Assembly (NCBI GenBank): GCA_002316345.1
Contig: DCDI01000044.1
Span: forward strand, 57,068-62,734
Direction of reading: 5' to 3'
Origin: Phyllobacteriaceae bacterium UBA1059
GTDB lineage: Bacteria; Pseudomonadota; Alphaproteobacteria; Rhizobiales; Rhizobiaceae
Length of the DNA: 5,667 bases
Position numbers and translations under genes: made by a program
Shown: positions 1 to 5,667 of the stretch, in pieces
Numbering within the stretch: position 1 is the first letter of the stretch
Layout: every line of letters starts with the position of its first letter
Notes under the pieces: model-generated
Database searches by the model: none
What the model was told of the DNA's origin: nothing
The model's input: only the letters and a program-made list of their open reading frames with translations

Positions 1-53
1 ACCCATGCCGGCGATGCCGCGATCAGGAGCAGAAGGAGAGCAAGCATTTTCAT
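1..53 (-). CDS. Start of an exported protein (signal peptide only; rest outside window)
   Basis: Seventeen codons are visible: Met-Lys-Met-Leu-Ala, a run of five leucines, then Ile-Ala-Ala-Ser-Pro-Ala-Trp. A short charged start, hydrophobic core and small residues near the end form a typical Sec signal peptide. The ATG overlaps the preceding stop as ATGA (50-53), and GAGGAGG lies 7 bases upstream, so the start is well supported. The product cannot be read from this window. In related ACIII clusters an SCO-type copper chaperone or an oxidase subunit often follows, so those are the first candidates, by context only. Confidence 0.65.
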   Translation of the reverse strand, partial: MKMLALLLLLIAASPAW

Positions 54-472
54 CGGCCGCCCTCCTCGCCATCGGGCCAGCCCTGATCCGCGACCATCTC
101 CATGGCACGGCTGATCGGCACCTGCGCGCGTTCATGCTCGCCGTCGGGCCAGCGATAGCGCGTGAGTTCGGCTGCCGCACGCGCATCAAGCGCGGGACGC
201 TCACCCAAGGCCGATGTTTCCAGTTGCGGTCCGACCGGCTTGGGCTGCGCCGCCACCAAAGGCGGTACGTCCGGCTGCGTGCGGTTGCCGGCGAAATAGA
301 ACAAAAGGCCCATTACCAGTAGCGCGGAAACGCCGATGCCGGCCAGCAGGCCGAACATCGTGGCGAGAACGCCGCGCGCCGGGATCTGGTCAGGCTGCGC
401 GGCGGGAACAGGCGTTGCCGCCTTCGATCCGTCGTGCGTCAGGTTCTGCATCTCCGCCTTGGCCGTGCTCAT
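50..472 (-). CDS. Single-pass membrane protein of unknown function, ACIII/cytochrome-oxidase-cluster type
   Basis: This 140-aa protein has no assigned function. The N-terminal ~36 residues are polar and rich in Ala, Gln and Pro. One strong membrane helix follows at 37-61. A Pro-rich linker (68-83) leads to a C-terminal motif at about 102-128: LTRYRWPDGEHERAQVPI, then SRAMEMVAD. That block resembles, from memory, the L-x-x-Y-x-W-x-D...V-x-I-P-I-x-R-A-M pattern of small proteins encoded beside SCO and cytochrome c oxidase genes in bacteria with ACIII. The Arg after the helix is weak evidence; if the N-terminus is cytoplasmic, the motif domain lies in the periplasm. The frame runs open further upstream inside actF, but the start is taken at 472 because it overlaps the actF stop as ATGA and has AAGGAGG 7 bases upstream. 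The stop overlaps the next start in the same way. A role in oxidase or ACIII assembly is a guess from context. Confidence 0.8.
   Translation of the reverse strand: MSTAKAEMQNLTHDGSKAATPVPAAQPDQIPARGVLATMFGLLAGIGVSALLVMGLLFYFAGNRTQPDVPPLVAAQPKPVGPQLETSALGERPALDARAAAELTRYRWPDGEHERAQVPISRAMEMVADQGWPDGEEGGR
61..67 (-). promoter_or_regulatory. Ribosome-binding site for the exported protein
   Basis: GAGGAGG on the minus strand, 7 bases before the ATG at 53-51 and inside the end of the 140-aa gene. It supports a real gene start although only 17 codons are in view. Confidence 0.75.
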
Positions 473-1521
473 CGCGCGACCTCCTTCGCCCGAGCGGCAA
501 GGCTCGTCAGAAGCGGAGCGGCAAGCAAGATCAGGCCAAAGAGCGACAACAGGGCCGCTGGCAGAACGGCGATGCCACGGCCGCCGGCCGGCGCGATCAG
601 CCACAGCGTTTCCAGCCCATTGCCGAATAGAACGGCTGCCGACAGCCAGAACAACCAGCGGCGGCTTTGCCGGATCGGCGTGGCCAAGAGCAACAGAAGC
701 GGCGCAAGGCGCAGGGCGGTGAACGCGACTTCCAGAAGGCTCCACAGGCCCGCGCCACGCTCCCCATACCAGCGCACACCGAAGGGCAGATTGTCGGACC
801 AGGTGATGAAATACTGCATAAAGGCGAAATAGGCCCAGGCCAGCAGCGCGGCCATGAGCAGGCTGCCGAGGATTTCCGGCCGCTTCAGTTCCGCCCCTAA
901 ACTCACCGCCAGCATGATCGACACACACAGCGCCCCAAGGAATTGCACGGACATGCGGGTCAGCGAAAAGCCGGAAAAATGCGCTTCCGGATCAAGAAAC
1001 AAATACCAGTCGACCGCGATGACCATGAACATGGCGGTGTAAAGCACGAGCGCCGCGATCGGCAGGGCCGGATTGTCCGAGCGACGCCGAACCAGCAGAA
1101 GGGCTGACACAGACGCGAAAAGCAGGAACAAAACCGCGCGAACAGCCCAGAACGGCAGCGTCATCCAGAGTTCCCGGAAGGCGCCTTTGTCTGAAGATGC
1201 CTGCCAGTCATAAAGCCAGGCGGCGCCGATCAGCACCGGCAAAAAGACCAGCGCCGCGAACGGCAGCAGTGCAGCGGTCGCGTTGGAAAAGCGCTCCAGC
1301 TCGTCATCCCACAGGCCCGGGATCAGCCGCATCATGGAAGCGAGAATGAGGCCACCGAAGGCGATGTCGGACAAGAAGCAGAAGCCGGTGAGCCAGCCCT
1401 GCAGCGCAGCTTCCGGCTGCAAGACCATGCCCACCATGGCTAAGGCCAGGCAGATCAGTCCAGCCAAGAGGCCAAGGCGGCTGCGCGGGGTAGCAGGGAA
1501 TGCCGCGATGCTAGCCGCCAT
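469..1521 (-). CDS. actF: ActF-like: second NrfD-family polytopic membrane subunit of Alternative Complex III, short divergent form
   Basis: This is the second multi-spanning membrane subunit of ACIII. In the family it has no established cofactor and is discussed as part of a proton path or as a structural partner of ActC. The 350-aa protein shows about ten hydrophobic segments (roughly 15-33, 42-64, 82-103, 120-144, 151-173, 187-208, 217-239, 257-280, 286-308 and 316-339), the number expected for ActF. Supporting motifs are FMQYFITWSDNLP (234-246), which resembles the FxQYxxxWxxNxP signature, and DWYLFLDPEAHFSG (171-184), which aligns with the DWxMSLxPHWFST region but is altered. The chain is shorter than the ~400-460 aa I recall for typical ActF. 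The start overlaps the end of actE by 11 bases; upstream there is only a weak GGGGG as ribosome-binding site, so coupled re-initiation is likely. The stop overlaps the next gene as ATGA. The assignment rests on topology, two motifs and position. Confidence 0.87.
   Translation of the reverse strand: MAASIAAFPATPRSRLGLLAGLICLALAMVGMVLQPEAALQGWLTGFCFLSDIAFGGLILASMMRLIPGLWDDELERFSNATAALLPFAALVFLPVLIGAAWLYDWQASSDKGAFRELWMTLPFWAVRAVLFLLFASVSALLLVRRRSDNPALPIAALVLYTAMFMVIAVDWYLFLDPEAHFSGFSLTRMSVQFLGALCVSIMLAVSLGAELKRPEILGSLLMAALLAWAYFAFMQYFITWSDNLPFGVRWYGERGAGLWSLLEVAFTALRLAPLLLLLATPIRQSRRWLFWLSAAVLFGNGLETLWLIAPAGGRGIAVLPAALLSLFGLILLAAPLLTSLAARAKEVAR
480..486 (-). promoter_or_regulatory. Ribosome-binding site deciding the start of the 140-aa membrane protein
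   Basis: A perfect AAGGAGG on the minus strand, 7 bases before the ATG at 472-470 and within the last codons of actF. It favours this start over the longer open frame that continues upstream within actF. Confidence 0.8.
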
Positions 1522-2047
1522 GATCGGCCCCCAGGGCGTCGCGATCGGCAGTGCTCAGCTGCGCGGCGGGAGCGTTCCGGCTCGTTTGCAAAGCGCGGAT
1601 ATAGGCGGCAATCGCCCAACGGTCCGCCGGCTCGACGCGGTCGGCATAGGAATACATCACACCGTGACCATGGGTGATGACATCCACGAAATACCGGCTC
1701 GGCGCGTCCACCAGACTTTGTTCGTGAAAGCTCGGCGGCTGCGGAAAGCCGCGCGCCGGAACAGTGCCGTGGCCATCGCCGGCCGCATCATGGCAGGGCA
1801 CGCAGTTGATCGCGTAACGCTCCTGCCCCCGCTGTAGAAGCGCAGTACTCATCGCCGGACGGGTGCTCAGGGCTTGGTCGCGCTGCGGCTGATCCTGCGC
1901 CACGGTGCCTTCGGGCGGCGCCTGCAGCACCTTGCCATCGGCAAACAGCGCGCTCGGCTCCGCATTGTCATAGCGCGGCTGGCTGCCCATTTCGTTGCAG
2001 CCGGCGAGCAGGACAACCATCAAGCACAGGAGAAGCGGCCGGCTCAT
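1511..2047 (-). CDS. actE: ActE: lipid-anchored monoheme cytochrome c subunit of Alternative Complex III
   Basis: ActE is a periplasmic monohaem cytochrome c that belongs to the electron exit side of ACIII. The 178-aa protein starts with a lipoprotein signal peptide: a hydrophobic core at 4-15 and lipobox Leu14-Ala-Gly-Cys17, so it should be anchored by an acylated Cys17. A linker with QPRYDNAEPSALFADG (23-38) and PPEGTV (44-49) matches the stretch that precedes the haem domain in ActE proteins. The single haem-attachment motif is CVPCH (82-86), and Met131 in HGVMYSYADRV is the likely distal ligand. The closing helix of the cytochrome c fold is WAIAAYIRALQ (144-154). The ATG overlaps the actD stop as ATGA, and a strong GGAGGAG lies 5 bases upstream. 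The end overlaps actF by 11 bases. A generic class I cytochrome c is the fallback reading, but position and linker favour ActE. Confidence 0.95.
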   Translation of the reverse strand: MSRPLLLCLMVVLLAGCNEMGSQPRYDNAEPSALFADGKVLQAPPEGTVAQDQPQRDQALSTRPAMSTALLQRGQERYAINCVPCHDAAGDGHGTVPARGFPQPPSFHEQSLVDAPSRYFVDVITHGHGVMYSYADRVEPADRWAIAAYIRALQTSRNAPAAQLSTADRDALGADHGG

Positions 2048-2604
2048 TCCGGCTCCTCCGTATTGCGCAGCGTCTCGACCTGGGTCGCCCCGAGCTTCTT
2101 CAGAAAGCCGCTCGATTCCTCCTCATGGAAACGCGCATCATTGCCGAACACGACCAGGAAAAACCGGTCCTCGGCATGAAAACCGAAGCGCTCGGCCTCG
2201 AACACCGGGTGATGCAAACGCGGCAGGCGGTTCAGCACGAGCATGCCTAGAATGCCCGCCAGCACCGCGCCCAGAACCATCATCTCGAAGGTAATCAGCA
2301 TGAAGGCCTGCGGCGCGACCAGCGGCCGATTGCCGACCGGGATCGGATAAGCGTGGTTGGTATAAACCTGCATGAGATAGCCCGCCGCAGCACCAACGAT
2401 GCCGCCCCCCAACGTCAGCCAGGGAACGCGATTGTCGTTGAGCTCCAGCGCTTCGGTCAAACCGAGCATGGGAAAGGGCGTATAAGCGTCGAGACTGCGA
2501 TAGCCGTCCTTCCGCGCCGCCTTGGCGGCCTCGATCAGGTCCTCGCCGGACGAGAACTCGGCCAAAACGCCAAAGGTCTCGATATGGGCGCCCGGCTCAA
2601 TCAC
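2044..2604 (-). CDS. actD: ActD: DUF3341 two-helix membrane subunit of Alternative Complex III (GTG start)
   Basis: ActD is a small membrane-anchored ACIII subunit that packs against ActC. It carries no cofactor, and its exact role is unknown. The 186 residues fit the family size. The N-terminal soluble part has GVLAEF (12-17), a predicted helix (20-34) and the signature YTPFP (41-45). Two membrane helices follow at about 61-80 and 100-124. Between them is the IPVGNRP loop (88-94), and a Phe-Glu pair (106-107) lies in the second helix. The NRLPRLHHPVF segment (125-135) and a C-terminal soluble domain match the DUF3341 pattern. The start is GTG (2602-2604), supported by an AAGGGGAG ribosome-binding site and by the conserved N-terminus; the next in-frame ATG, at residue 46, would remove the signature. 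It overlaps actC by 8 bases and actE by 4. Confidence 0.95.
   Translation of the reverse strand: MIEPGAHIETFGVLAEFSSGEDLIEAAKAARKDGYRSLDAYTPFPMLGLTEALELNDNRVPWLTLGGGIVGAAAGYLMQVYTNHAYPIPVGNRPLVAPQAFMLITFEMMVLGAVLAGILGMLVLNRLPRLHHPVFEAERFGFHAEDRFFLVVFGNDARFHEEESSGFLKKLGATQVETLRNTEEPE
2053..2059 (-). promoter_or_regulatory. Ribosome-binding site for actE
   Basis: GGAGGAG on the minus strand, 5 bases before the actE ATG and inside the end of actD. It fits the ATGA overlap and the lipoprotein signal peptide that begins there. Confidence 0.75.
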
Positions 2605-3961
2605 CCTGGCGCTCCCCTTGATCCTCGAACTGCGCTTCCTTGATCTCGAATGCCGAAATGGCCGGGAAAAAGCGGATGAAAAGAAGGAAAGGCAGGAGAA
2701 AAACGCCGCCGATCATGCCTATGAACAGCGACCATTCCCAGAAACTCGGCGCATAGGAGCCATAGGAGGACACGAGGTAATCCCGGTAGAGCGTGGTCAC
2801 GAGCAGCATATACCGCTCCAGCCACATGCCGACCGTGACGCAAAGGCCGATCAGCAATAGCGCAACCGGAAAGATCCGCATCCGCTTCCACCACAAAAGC
2901 TGCAAGGGCAGGAAGTTCAGGATCACCGCGCCCCAATAGCTCCACGCATAGGCGCCGGAAAAGCGGTCGAACAGCGTTTGCAGGTCCTGTTTCTCGCCGG
3001 AATACAGCGCATCGAAGATTTCCGCGAAATAGCCGAAGGCGGTCATCAAACCGCAGGCGAGCAGGAGTTGGCCGAGAAGATCGAGATGACGGTCGGTCAC
3101 GATCTCCTCCAGGCGGAACGCAAAGCGCAGCACCACCGCGATCATCGACACCACGGCAAAGCCGGAAAAGGCCGCGCCCAGCACGAAGTAAGGAGGAAAA
3201 ACAGTGGAGGTCCAGCCGGGAATGGGTCCGGCCGCAAACAGCAGCGAAATTTCGGAATGCACCGAAACAACGAGCGGTACGGCGATCGCCGCTGTCAGCC
3301 GGTAGCTCTGGTTCCACCGCGCCCAATGCCTCGCCGAACCGCGCCACCCCAGCGCCAGGATGCCGTAAAACACCTGCCCTCGCCGGCGCTTGGCGCGGTC
3401 GCGCATGGTGGCGAGGTCCGGCACCAGGCCGATATACCAGAACAGGAAGGACACGATGAGGTAGGTGAGGACCGCAAAGAAGTCCCAGGTCAGCGGGCTC
3501 TTGAACTGCGGCCACAGATCCATCGTGTTCGGATAAGGCGCCATCCAGTAGAAGCGCCAGAAGCGGCCGAGATGCAGGATCGGATACAGGCCCGCGCAGA
3601 TCACGGCCACCAGCGTCATCGCTTCGGCAAAGCGGTTCAGAGCATTGCGCCAATGCTCGTTGAGCAGAAGCAGCATGGCCGAAATCAGCGTGCCGGCATG
3701 GCCGATGCCGACAAAGAAGATGTAGTTGGAAATCGCCAGACCCCAGTTCACCGGGATCGTGTTGCCCCAAACACCGACGCCGTTGCGAAACAGAATGACG
3801 ACGGAAACCAGGAACAAAGCAAGGAAGCACAGGCAGATGAGGAAGCACAGGTCCCACACCCATTTGCCGGGATAGCGCGTGGGAATGCGCATGATCTGGC
3901 GGGTGACACGCGAACCCTCCGCGCGCCGCTGGCTGCCGGAATGATCGACCGCCTCGCTCAT
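2597..3961 (-). CDS. actC: ActC: NrfD/PsrC-family integral membrane quinol-binding subunit of Alternative Complex III
   Basis: This 454-aa polytopic inner-membrane protein of the NrfD family is the presumed site of quinol oxidation in ACIII. About ten hydrophobic segments are visible, at roughly 36-58, 75-100, 113-132, 158-180, 223-243, 256-280, 295-316, 339-357, 363-387 and 409-432. Family motifs are GIGHAGTLISA (85-95), HLGR (130-133), SPLTWDFFAV (155-164), GWRGSARHW (205-213), VSVHS (232-236), PPYFVLGAAFSG (256-267) and WLERYMLL (380-387). His130 and Asp160 match the His/Asp pair associated with the ActC quinone site. The HS-x-x-S-x-x-FA segment (235-243) reads HSEISLLFA, whereas I remember an Asp near position 241 in most homologues. 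The ATG overlaps the actB stop as ATGA (3958-3961), which fixes the start; a weak GAAGGG lies just upstream. The last 8 bases overlap actD. A long same-strand ORF in another frame over this gene is a shadow with no family signature. Confidence 0.96.
   Translation of the reverse strand: MSEAVDHSGSQRRAEGSRVTRQIMRIPTRYPGKWVWDLCFLICLCFLALFLVSVVILFRNGVGVWGNTIPVNWGLAISNYIFFVGIGHAGTLISAMLLLLNEHWRNALNRFAEAMTLVAVICAGLYPILHLGRFWRFYWMAPYPNTMDLWPQFKSPLTWDFFAVLTYLIVSFLFWYIGLVPDLATMRDRAKRRRGQVFYGILALGWRGSARHWARWNQSYRLTAAIAVPLVVSVHSEISLLFAAGPIPGWTSTVFPPYFVLGAAFSGFAVVSMIAVVLRFAFRLEEIVTDRHLDLLGQLLLACGLMTAFGYFAEIFDALYSGEKQDLQTLFDRFSGAYAWSYWGAVILNFLPLQLLWWKRMRIFPVALLLIGLCVTVGMWLERYMLLVTTLYRDYLVSSYGSYAPSFWEWSLFIGMIGGVFLLPFLLFIRFFPAISAFEIKEAQFEDQGERQGD
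2612..2619 (-). promoter_or_regulatory. Ribosome-binding site deciding the GTG start of actD
   Basis: AAGGGGAG on the minus strand, 7 bases before GTG at 2604-2602 and within the end of actC. No ATG occurs before residue 46 of the frame, so this site and the conserved N-terminus together support GTG. Confidence 0.7.
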
Positions 3962-5667
3962 GCACCCTTCGCCTCGTCATCGAGGATGCGCGCCAGATAG
4001 GTCGTGCGCGGCCGCGTGTTCACCTCTTCCAGAAGCGCATAATCGCGCGCCTCGGCCTTGCGCCGCGACACTGCGGACTGCTTGTCCATGACATTGCCGA
4101 AGGTGATGGCAGTGGTCGGGCACGCCGCCTGACAGGCAGTGACAACCTCTCCCTCGGCGATCTCGCGACCTTCCTTCTTGGCCTGAATGCGCGCGCCTTC
4201 GATGCGCTGAATGCAATAGGTGCATTTTTCCATCACACCGCGCTGGCGCACCGTCACTTCCGGGTTGCGCATCGCCTTCACCGATTCCGCATCGCCTTGC
4301 GTGAAGTCGAACCAGTTGAAGCGCCGAACCTTGTAGGGGCAGTAAGACGAGCAGGTGCGCGTGCCGATGCAGCGATTGTAGACCTGCAAGTTTAAGCCAT
4401 CAGTGCTGTGCACGGTCGCATTCACCGGACAGCCCATTTCGCAGGGTGCCTGTTCGCAATGCATGCAGGGCACCGGCTGAAACGCCATGTCGGGATCGTC
4501 GGGATCGCCCTCGTAATAGTGGTCGATCCGCAACCAGTGCATTTCCCGCCCCTGCGCAACGAGATCCTTGCCGACCACCGGAATGTTGTTCTCGGACTGA
4601 CACGCGGTCACGCACGCGTTGCAACCGATGCAAAGGTCGAGATCGATCGCCATGCCCCAGGACGGCGACGAGGCTTCCAAGTCGGGATAAAAGCTGGGCT
4701 GCTCCTTTTTCAGCGGCTCCAGCGTGGCCAACTCCGCACGCTGAACCTTGCGCACGAAATCGAAGCCATCCATCGCATGCTGCGGCTGCGTGGTGGCGAC
4801 GGTCTGCTTTTCACCGGTTGCGTCCAGCGTGATGCCCGCAATCTGCCAAAGCGCGTCGGCGCGGCGCAGACGGTAGGCATCGAAGCCGAGCCCGTCCGCG
4901 AGCCCGCTCTGCTTGCCGTAACCGAGGTGAACAACAACCGTGTCGCGCGCCTGGCCCGGCACGATCCAGATCGAGCCCTCGACACCGGCTGCACCCGCCG
5001 AAACCCGCACCACATCGCCATTCGTCCACTGCCGCTCGGCCGCAAGCGCCGGGCTGACCAGCACGGCATTGCCCCAGCAGATTTTGGTGATTGGCTTCGG
5101 CAGTTCCTGCAGCCAGGCATTTTCCGAAAAGCGCCCGTCGAAGATGGTGGGGTCAGGCCGGATCAACAGGGTCAAGCCGCCACCCTGCTCCTGCATATCA
5201 CCAAGCTCAATCACGCGACTGACGACCGGCGGCACGTTCGGGCGCGGTGCACTACCGGCCATGAAGCCATCCAGCAGCGCCGTTTTCCAGTTCGCATCGA
5301 AGTCGATGCCCCAATCCGGCAGCCAGGTCTTGCGCACGACCTCCTGATCGCCGACGCCAGTCAGCCGCCCGCCGAGATTTTCCAGCACCGTGTGGATCGA
5401 GCGCACCGACCAGAACGGCTTCACCAGCGGTTGGACAATCGAGACCATGCCATCAACGGCGCGCAGATCGGTCCAGCTTTCCAGCTCGTGCTGCCACGGC
5501 AGGTGCCAATGGCAGCGCTCCGTTGTCGCGTCGATATGCAGACCGGCATGGATGCGCAGTTCGATCCGGTCCATCGCTTCGGCAAAGGCCAGATCGCTTG
5601 GCGCCGTCGCCACGGGATCGCAGCCGAGGATCGCCACCGTGGACACGCGACCCTCGCGCATATCCTC
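3958..5667 (-). CDS. actB: ActB, C-terminal part: MopB-like domain fused to a four-cluster iron-sulfur domain of Alternative Complex III (5' end outside window)
   Basis: This is the peripheral electron-transfer subunit of ACIII. It passes electrons from the quinol site in ActC through a chain of Fe-S clusters to the c-type haems of ActA/ActE. The frame stays open to the window edge, so the ATG at 5661 is probably internal; 569 codons are visible of an expected ~950-1050. Numbering from that ATG, residues 1-330 are the end of the molybdopterin-oxidoreductase-like domain. It carries the ActB hallmark around 51-80 (HWHLP, then ESWTDLR, then SIVQPLV). Residues 335-520 are the ferredoxin domain, with cysteines 344/347/350/354, 399/402/407/411, 431/437/441 and 480/483/510/514. 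That makes 15, with Thr434 where a sixteenth would sit, so three [4Fe-4S] and one [3Fe-4S] are predicted, as is usual for this family. The MopB part of ActB is known to lack molybdenum cofactor. The stop overlaps actC by 4 bases. A stand-alone PsrB/DmsB-type protein is unlikely given the fusion and the neighbours. Confidence 0.95.
   Translation of the reverse strand, partial: EDMREGRVSTVAILGCDPVATAPSDLAFAEAMDRIELRIHAGLHIDATTERCHWHLPWQHELESWTDLRAVDGMVSIVQPLVKPFWSVRSIHTVLENLGGRLTGVGDQEVVRKTWLPDWGIDFDANWKTALLDGFMAGSAPRPNVPPVVSRVIELGDMQEQGGGLTLLIRPDPTIFDGRFSENAWLQELPKPITKICWGNAVLVSPALAAERQWTNGDVVRVSAGAAGVEGSIWIVPGQARDTVVVHLGYGKQSGLADGLGFDAYRLRRADALWQIAGITLDATGEKQTVATTQPQHAMDGFDFVRKVQRAELATLEPLKKEQPSFYPDLEASSPSWGMAIDLDLCIGCNACVTACQSENNIPVVGKDLVAQGREMHWLRIDHYYEGDPDDPDMAFQPVPCMHCEQAPCEMGCPVNATVHSTDGLNLQVYNRCIGTRTCSSYCPYKVRRFNWFDFTQGDAESVKAMRNPEVTVRQRGVMEKCTYCIQRIEGARIQAKKEGREIAEGEVVTACQAACPTTAITFGNVMDKQSAVSRRKAEARDYALLEEVNTRPRTTYLARILDDEAKGA

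Noticed and set aside
473..928. Upstream extension of the 140-aa gene to a 292-codon frame
   Set aside because: The extension lies entirely inside actF and reads as Arg/Ala/Gly-rich noise. The ATGA overlap and AAGGAGG favour the start at 472.
1283..1837. 184-codon plus-strand open frame opposite actE/actF
   Set aside because: It spans the junction of two well-supported minus-strand genes and shows no motif; antisense shadow.
2601..3980. 459-codon minus-strand open frame almost coextensive with actC in another frame
   Set aside because: It is rich in Arg, Pro, His and Gly with no membrane helices or family motifs, which is typical of an out-of-frame reading of GC-rich DNA. The actC frame carries all the NrfD signatures and the junction overlaps.
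2978..4000. 340-codon plus-strand open frame opposite actC
   Set aside because: Its composition is low-complexity and charged (Gln, His, Arg, Glu), as expected for the antisense of a hydrophobic membrane gene. No domain is recognisable.
3958..5667. ActB as an active molybdopterin oxidoreductase
   Set aside because: The visible part and gene context match ActB, whose MopB-like domain is known to lack the molybdenum cofactor. The N-terminal part that could test this is outside the window.
1..5667. Promoters, terminators, RNA genes, repeats, CRISPR or mobile elements
   Set aside because: All bases lie in overlapping coding genes, and I saw no convincing hairpin with a T-run, tRNA-like fold, direct repeats or transposase motifs.

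Overview
This window is the distal part of one tightly packed minus-strand operon encoding Alternative Complex III (ACIII, the Act quinol:electron-acceptor oxidoreductase). ACIII replaces the cytochrome bc1 complex in many bacteria. The DNA is GC-rich. The proteins look proteobacterial, with a fused MopB-like/ferredoxin ActB, a lipoprotein ActE, and a small membrane protein followed by an exported protein after actF. An alphaproteobacterium is my best guess, but the taxon is inferred from general style only and is not proven.

Layout, read in the direction of transcription (right to left): actB, C-terminal ~569 codons, 5' end beyond the window (5667-3958); actC, NrfD-like integral membrane quinol-binding subunit (3961-2597); actD, DUF3341 two-helix membrane subunit (2604-2044, GTG start); actE, monoheme cytochrome c lipoprotein (2047-1511); actF, a short and divergent second NrfD-like membrane subunit (1521-469); a 140-aa single-pass membrane protein of an ACIII/cytochrome-oxidase-linked type (472-50); and the first 17 codons of an exported protein whose body lies off the left edge (53-1). 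The pentaheme cytochrome actA would be expected upstream, beyond the right edge.

Every junction is an overlap (4, 8, 4, 11, 4 and 4 bases), so there is no intergenic DNA, promoter or terminator in the window and all seven genes are probably translationally coupled. In the family model, quinol is oxidised at ActC. Electrons then pass through the iron-sulfur clusters of the ActB C-terminal domain to the haems of ActA and ActE, and on to a terminal oxidase or soluble carrier. ActD and ActF complete the membrane part. The gene order suggests that oxidase or oxidase-assembly genes follow to the left, but only a signal peptide is visible.

No RNA genes, mobile elements, CRISPR arrays or notable repeats were seen. 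The locus is a recognisable respiratory system rather than a new one. The points worth a second look are an altered quinol-site motif in ActC, the compact ActF, and the uncharacterised 140-aa protein.
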